From Aurantiochytrium sp. KH105 (Eukaryota; Sar; Bigyra; Thraustochytrida; Thraustochytriidae), in contig BGKB01000211.1 of the NCBI GenBank assembly GCA_003116975.1, forward strand, positions 30,411 to 94,410: 64,000 nucleotides of DNA, written 5' to 3'. Position 1 is the first letter of the stretch. Each line of letters starts with the position of its first letter. The translations under genes and the position numbers were made by a program. The notes below the pieces were generated by a model. The model worked only from the letters and a program-made list of their open reading frames with translations. It ran no database searches and was not told where the DNA came from. Below are positions 60,090-64,000 of this stretch, in pieces.

Positions 60090-62363
60090 TTAGCTCTGGT
60101 TGGTGTCGTTGATCTGGGCCAAGAGGTTGTTGCTGGCCACGGGAATGCGGGTGCCGGGACCAAAGATGGCGCAAATACCCTTCTCGTAGAGAAAGTCGTA
60201 GTCCTTGGGCGGGATGACGCCGCCAGCGCACACGAGAATGTGGCCTGCGCCCCGCTCCTTGAGAGCCTCAATGAGCGCGGGGCCAAGCGTCTTGTGACCC
60301 GCGGCCTGCGAGCTCATGCCCACGCAGTGCACATCAGCGTCAATCGCCTGGGCGGCGATTTCCTCGGGCGTGGAAAAGAGCGCAGAAACATCGACATCCC
60401 AGCCGAGATCACTAAAGCCGCTGGCAATAATCTTGCCGCCACGGTCGTGGCCATCCTGGCCCATCTTGGCCACCAAGAGACGCGGCCGGCGACCGTGCTC
60501 TTGGGCAAACTCCTCAACCTTCTTGACGGACTCGTCAAACTCCTTGTTCATGTCACCAGTGCTCGAAGCGTACTCGGAACGGTAGGCACCCTGCACCACG
60601 CTCGATTCCGGGACATGGCGACCCCAGACCTTCTCCAAGGCCGAGGAGATTTCTCCCAGCGTGCAACGCACGCGCGCGGCCTCCACGGCAAGGTTCAGCA
60701 AGTTCATCGGGTGGTCGCCTGCCGAGGTGGACTCCGTCATGGCGGCGCTCTCGGTAAGCTTGTCAAGGGCAGCCTGGGCCTTGGCCTCGTCGCGCTCAGC
60801 GCGCAGCTTTTGCACACGCTCCACTTGCGACTTGCGCACCTGCGTGTTGTCGATGCTCAGTACCTCAACACCCTCGACATCCTTGGGGACGTACTTGTTC
60901 ACGCCAACAATCACGTCCTGGCCACTGTCGATGCGAGCCTGCTTGCGCGCCGCCGACTCTTCAATGCGCATTTTGGGCATGCCGGACTCGATAGCCTTGG
61001 CCATGCCGCCCAGCTCTGAGACCTCGTCGATAATCTTGAGCGCTTCCGTGTAGAGCTCGTCCGTGAGGTTCTCAATCAGGTACGAGCCACCCCAAGGGTC
61101 CGCGACGCCGGTCATGCCGGTTTCCTCCTGGATAATGAGCTGCGTGTTACGTGCAATGCGGGCCGAAAAATTCGTGGGCAGGCCAAGCGCCTCGTCAAGA
61201 GCGTTCGTGTGCAGACTCTGCGTGCCGCCAAAGGTGGCAGCCATCGCCTCCACAGTCGTGCGGATCACGTTATTGTACGGGTCCTGTTCGGTCAGCGAGT
61301 AGCCCGAGGTCTGGCAATGCGTGCGCAGGAGCCACGACTTGGGGTCCTTGGCGCCTAGGCGGTCGTGCATCATGTGCGCCCAGAGCTTGCGCGCGGCGCG
61401 CAGCTTGGCAATCTCCATGTAAAAGTTCATGCCGATCGCAAAGAAGAAGCTCAGACGCGGCGCAACCTTGTCGACGTCGAGGCCTGCAGCCCGCGCCGTG
61501 TTCACGTATTCCATGCCGTCGGCAATGGTAAAGGCAAGTTCGAGCTTGGAATCTGCGCCGGCCTCCTGCATGTGGTAGCCTGAGATACTCACACTGTTGA
61601 AGCGCGGCATGTGCACGTTCGTGAAACCGAAAATGTCAGCAATGCTGCGCATCGAAGGCTGCGGCGGGTAAATGAAGGTGTTACGCACCATGTACTCCTT
61701 GAGGATATCGTTTTGAATGGTACCAGAAAGCTTGGTCGAGTCCACACCTTGCTCCTCGGCGGCAACAATGTAAAAGGCCATCGTGGGCAGCACGGCGCCG
61801 TTCATCGTCATCGACACAGACATCTTGTCGAGAGGAATACCGTCAAAGAGAATCTTCATGTCCTCCACAGAGTCAATTGCGACACCGGCCATACCCACAT
61901 CACCCACCACGCGGGGGTGGTCCGAGTCGTATCCGCGGTGGGTGGCCAGATCAAAGGCCACACTCAGACCCTGCTGGCCGGCCGCCACGTTGGCCCGGTA
62001 GAACCGGTTGCTCTCCTCTGCGGTCGAAAAACCGGCATACTGACGGACCGTCCAGGGGCGATGGGTGTACATTGTCGCGCGCGGTCCGCGCGTGTACGGG
62101 TACACGCCGGGCGGCGACGGCTCCTCGACATCTTGCATGTCGTCCCACGTGTACATGGGCTTCACCTTGATGCCCTCCGGGGTCAGCTTGGTCAGGTTTT
62201 CCAGCTTCTCTCCGCGAAGCTCCTTGGTCGCGAGCGTCTTCCACTCCTCCAGCTTCTCTGCGCGGGTCGCAAAGGCCCGGACATGCTTTCCGACAGGGTT
62301 TCCGCTGCGCCTCCGCGCGGCCGCGGCAAGCGACGCGTTCTGCATCCTGGACCCCACCTGCAT
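60090..62363 (-). CDS. MMUT: Methylmalonyl-CoA mutase, mitochondrial
   Basis: 757 residues from the ATG at 62363. A basic presequence (about 1-35, [20 protein letters not shown]) suggests mitochondrial import. The TIM-barrel substrate domain has [40 protein letters not shown] and [16 protein letters not shown]. The C-terminal cobalamin domain has [14 protein letters not shown] with the lower-ligand His in D-x-H-x-x-G, then [10 protein letters not shown] and FGPGTRIPV. Length and single-chain form match human MMUT. It converts (R)-methylmalonyl-CoA to succinyl-CoA with adenosylcobalamin, draining propionyl-CoA from branched amino acids and odd-chain fats. The organism must therefore obtain B12. 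Confidence 0.98.
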   Translation of the reverse strand: MQVGSRMQNASLAAAARRRSGNPVGKHVRAFATRAEKLEEWKTLATKELRGEKLENLTKLTPEGIKVKPMYTWDDMQDVEEPSPPGVYPYTRGPRATMYTHRPWTVRQYAGFSTAEESNRFYRANVAAGQQGLSVAFDLATHRGYDSDHPRVVGDVGMAGVAIDSVEDMKILFDGIPLDKMSVSMTMNGAVLPTMAFYIVAAEEQGVDSTKLSGTIQNDILKEYMVRNTFIYPPQPSMRSIADIFGFTNVHMPRFNSVSISGYHMQEAGADSKLELAFTIADGMEYVNTARAAGLDVDKVAPRLSFFFAIGMNFYMEIAKLRAARKLWAHMMHDRLGAKDPKSWLLRTHCQTSGYSLTEQDPYNNVIRTTVEAMAATFGGTQSLHTNALDEALGLPTNFSARIARNTQLIIQEETGMTGVADPWGGSYLIENLTDELYTEALKIIDEVSELGGMAKAIESGMPKMRIEESAARKQARIDSGQDVIVGVNKYVPKDVEGVEVLSIDNTQVRKSQVERVQKLRAERDEAKAQAALDKLTESAAMTESTSAGDHPMNLLNLAVEAARVRCTLGEISSALEKVWGRHVPESSVVQGAYRSEYASSTGDMNKEFDESVKKVEEFAQEHGRRPRLLVAKMGQDGHDRGGKIIASGFSDLGWDVDVSALFSTPEEIAAQAIDADVHCVGMSSQAAGHKTLGPALIEALKERGAGHILVCAGGVIPPKDYDFLYEKGICAIFGPGTRIPVASNNLLAQINDTNQS

Positions 62364-63219
62364 TCTCTTCTCTCCCCGAGTCTACTGCTCTGTTCTGCTC
62401 TGCAAGCGCGCCAGTCCAAGGCCGGACCTCCTCGTCGCCCTCGACCTCCTCGTTGACGACCTCGAGCAGGCCCTGCAAACAGGAACTGGCGCGTCCCGGA
62501 CGAGCGCGCAGGTCGGTCGAGCGGCCCCGCGGGCTCGCGGGCGGGTGCGAGGGAGGGGCGGGCCGCGAGGGCGCTCCGGACGTGGGCGACGCCGCGCGCG
62601 CGCTCGAGCCGCACGGCCGCGAAGGGTCTCTGGCGCGATTCGGGTTTGCCCGCTGTGCGTGCGGACATGCCTCGCAATCTTTGCGCCTTTCCCGTGCCGT
62701 CGGACTAAAATGGGGCCCTTTCGCGGCACCCATAGGTCTCTTTCTCGTTCCGCGTCCTGCTGAAGCCCTGCCGCACCTGTTGGCGGATGGACGCCGGGTA
62801 ATTTTTTTTTCAAGGGATAAGGTCAGGCCGTCGATGGGACACCGCATGGCCTCACGCCATGGCATTGTGCCAATCTTGGCCGCCAACGATTCAGTAAACA
62901 CGTACGGACCAAATGAAGAAAAGAGGGAAAGCTAGGAAATCGGGAACTGCCGACCACGACGATTGACAAGTTGAGAGAATTTAAGAGGACTTTTTTTTTG
63001 CAGCCAGCCAGTCTGCGAGAACCGCGAAGACCGTTGCGCGCTGGCTGTGTGCAGTCGAGCGGAACGTATCGCGTGAATTGTGACAGGTACACCGTCGACC
63101 CCGAGTCGGGCTTGGTTGAAGTTGTCGACTGAACAACTTGAAAGATTAATTTTTAAAAAAAATTGATTTGATCTGATTTGATTTGATTTGATTCGATTCG
63201 ATTCTCCCAGCCTGCTTGA
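62364..63219. other. Spacer upstream of the mutase gene
   Basis: GC-rich promoter side, then AT-rich toward 63.0 kb. A (GATTT)n/(GATTC)n microsatellite lies at 63164-63205. No supported gene. Confidence 0.5.
63164..63205 (+). repeat. (GATTT)n microsatellite
   Basis: About eight GATTT/GATTC/GATCT units immediately downstream of the kinase relic. Confidence 0.85.
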
Positions 63220-64000
63220 CTACGACTGGATAGGTCCATTTTTAAAGTCGCGCGGCAAATTGAGAAGTCTTTGCCTGAATGAGGACTTGCTGACGACAAT
63301 GGGATCGTAAACCCGACTCCAAGCGTCATTAAACCATTTATGTCTGTAGCGGGAACGCACCAAGTCAAGGCGCGCCCTTTCGAGACCAACAAGTCGCACC
63401 GTTCCATCTTCTTGGATAGCGAATCTATCCAAATAGATGATGTCAAAAGAGATACCAGCTCCGTGTAGCTGATCGAGCAGTGCATGGACTCGAGAGTGCA
63501 CGACATTGAGCCCGACTGACCTCACGATTTGCTGACCGGTTACCGAGCTGAGATAGTGTCCAGGGTTGGACATCACAATCATGAAGTAAACGCCTTCGCC
63601 AATGGGGAACTCTCCACTGTAATGGACTACAGGGAGGACGCTGCTTGAAGTGCACGAGCTGCACCCTCGTAGAGACGGGCTTCTTCCTTTAAGTCGGCCA
63701 TAACATTAATAGCGTCCACGTGATTGAGAAAGTAGCCAGTGTCATACGAGTTCTCGTCGTCAAGAACGAGTGACGCCTTCGTGTGGCAGTTCGTGAAAAT
63801 TTGTCCCGCGATCTCGAGAGTGCTGTCCAAAAATTCAACACTATATCCTTGGTCAAGTGCGACTACACGTCCTTTGGCTGTACAGGCGGTCAGCACAGCC
63901 AGCATACTTTCCCGCTGAGAATTGCCACCGTCGCTGCCCGCTTGTCGAAATGTCGTTTGTGCCGCAGTAGAGGTTGCGACGTTAGATACAAACTTGCAAA
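63220..64000 (-). pseudogene. Frameshifted, catalytically degenerate kinase relic, cut by the window edge
   Basis: Coding text on the minus strand enters from the right edge, passes the ATG at 63905 without a stop in between, and reads to a stop at 63627. The kinase-like text then continues in another frame from about 63640 to the stop at 63220. A helix-C-like LKEEARLYE and a C-lobe stretch around LHGAGISFDIIYLDRF then IQEDGTVRLVGLERA imply a kinase fold. The usual catalytic-loop Asn and the metal-binding Asp before L-E appear replaced. The layout loosely parallels the kinase half of the protein at 33820-35874. A single-base indel explains the break; an intron is less likely, as no clear splice sites are seen. 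Confidence 0.5.

Noticed and set aside
1-64000. CRISPR arrays, bacterial operons, rRNA genes
   Set aside because: No regularly spaced repeats with unique spacers, no Shine-Dalgarno-linked gene trains and no rRNA signatures seen; the window is eukaryotic.

Overview
The window is nuclear DNA of a GC-rich, intron-poor eukaryotic microbe. Evidence: tRNA-Pro(AGG) genes with A/B-box and T-run architecture; one clear spliceosomal intron (GT...AG with a CTAAC branch-like site) inside an NDUFA12 gene; mitochondrial and endomembrane genes (methylmalonyl-CoA mutase, TMEM70-like, TRAPPC1/Bet5); and long single-exon reading frames separated by microsatellite-rich spacers. A stramenopile, most likely a thraustochytrid-like labyrinthulomycete, is my best guess from gene style (AP2 protein, Crinkler-type nuclease-kinase, a probable sperm-channel relative suggesting flagella). 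This is inference; no taxonomic search was possible.

Layout. 0-2.4 kb: protein with a TIR-like N-terminal region and kinesin-light-chain-type TPRs. 2.9-4.7 kb: four near-identical tRNA-Pro(AGG) genes. 5.3-6.1 kb: complex I subunit NDUFA12. 7.1-9.6 kb (minus): four-TM class 3 lipase like diacylglycerol lipase. 10.9-15.4 kb: a segmental duplication carrying a Cys-rich gene, one copy broken by a nonsense codon, with a degraded coding relic between the copies. 15.6-17.5 kb: VCPIP1-like OTU deubiquitinase. 17.5-21.3 kb: long microsatellite-rich spacer. 21.3-23.5 kb: low-complexity protein with nine SNL motifs. 24.0-25.6 kb: GNL1 GTPase. 25.8-26.3 kb (minus): TMEM70-like. 27.4-28.1 kb: AP2 protein. 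28.5-30.0 kb (minus) and 30.8-31.8 kb: flavin monooxygenase and GGDGT lipid kinase, divergent.

32.3-39.5 kb is the accessory highlight. Two ~200-bp direct repeats (33163-33390 and 38312-38513) bracket about 5 kb. This holds an intact PD-(D/E)xK nuclease fused to a protein kinase (Crinkler-effector-like) and a broken two-part membrane glycoprotein precursor that resembles a viral envelope polyprotein. A Ser-tailed hypothetical gene and a DOT1-like methyltransferase lie just outside.

39.8-62.4 kb returns to housekeeping genes: TMEM249-like (minus), Has1/DDX18 helicase, a K+ channel with a large calcium-binding-type ectodomain, CNNM (minus), TRAPPC1, a TPR-like protein, a methyltransferase (minus) and methylmalonyl-CoA mutase (minus). 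The right edge (63.2-64.0 kb, minus) holds a frameshifted, catalytically degenerate kinase relic that runs off the window and is distantly reminiscent of the kinase half of the Crinkler-like gene.

The genes form no operon; relations are divergent or convergent pairs. Several reading frames open with GTG or TTG in the conceptual translation, and I moved those starts to the first in-frame ATG.
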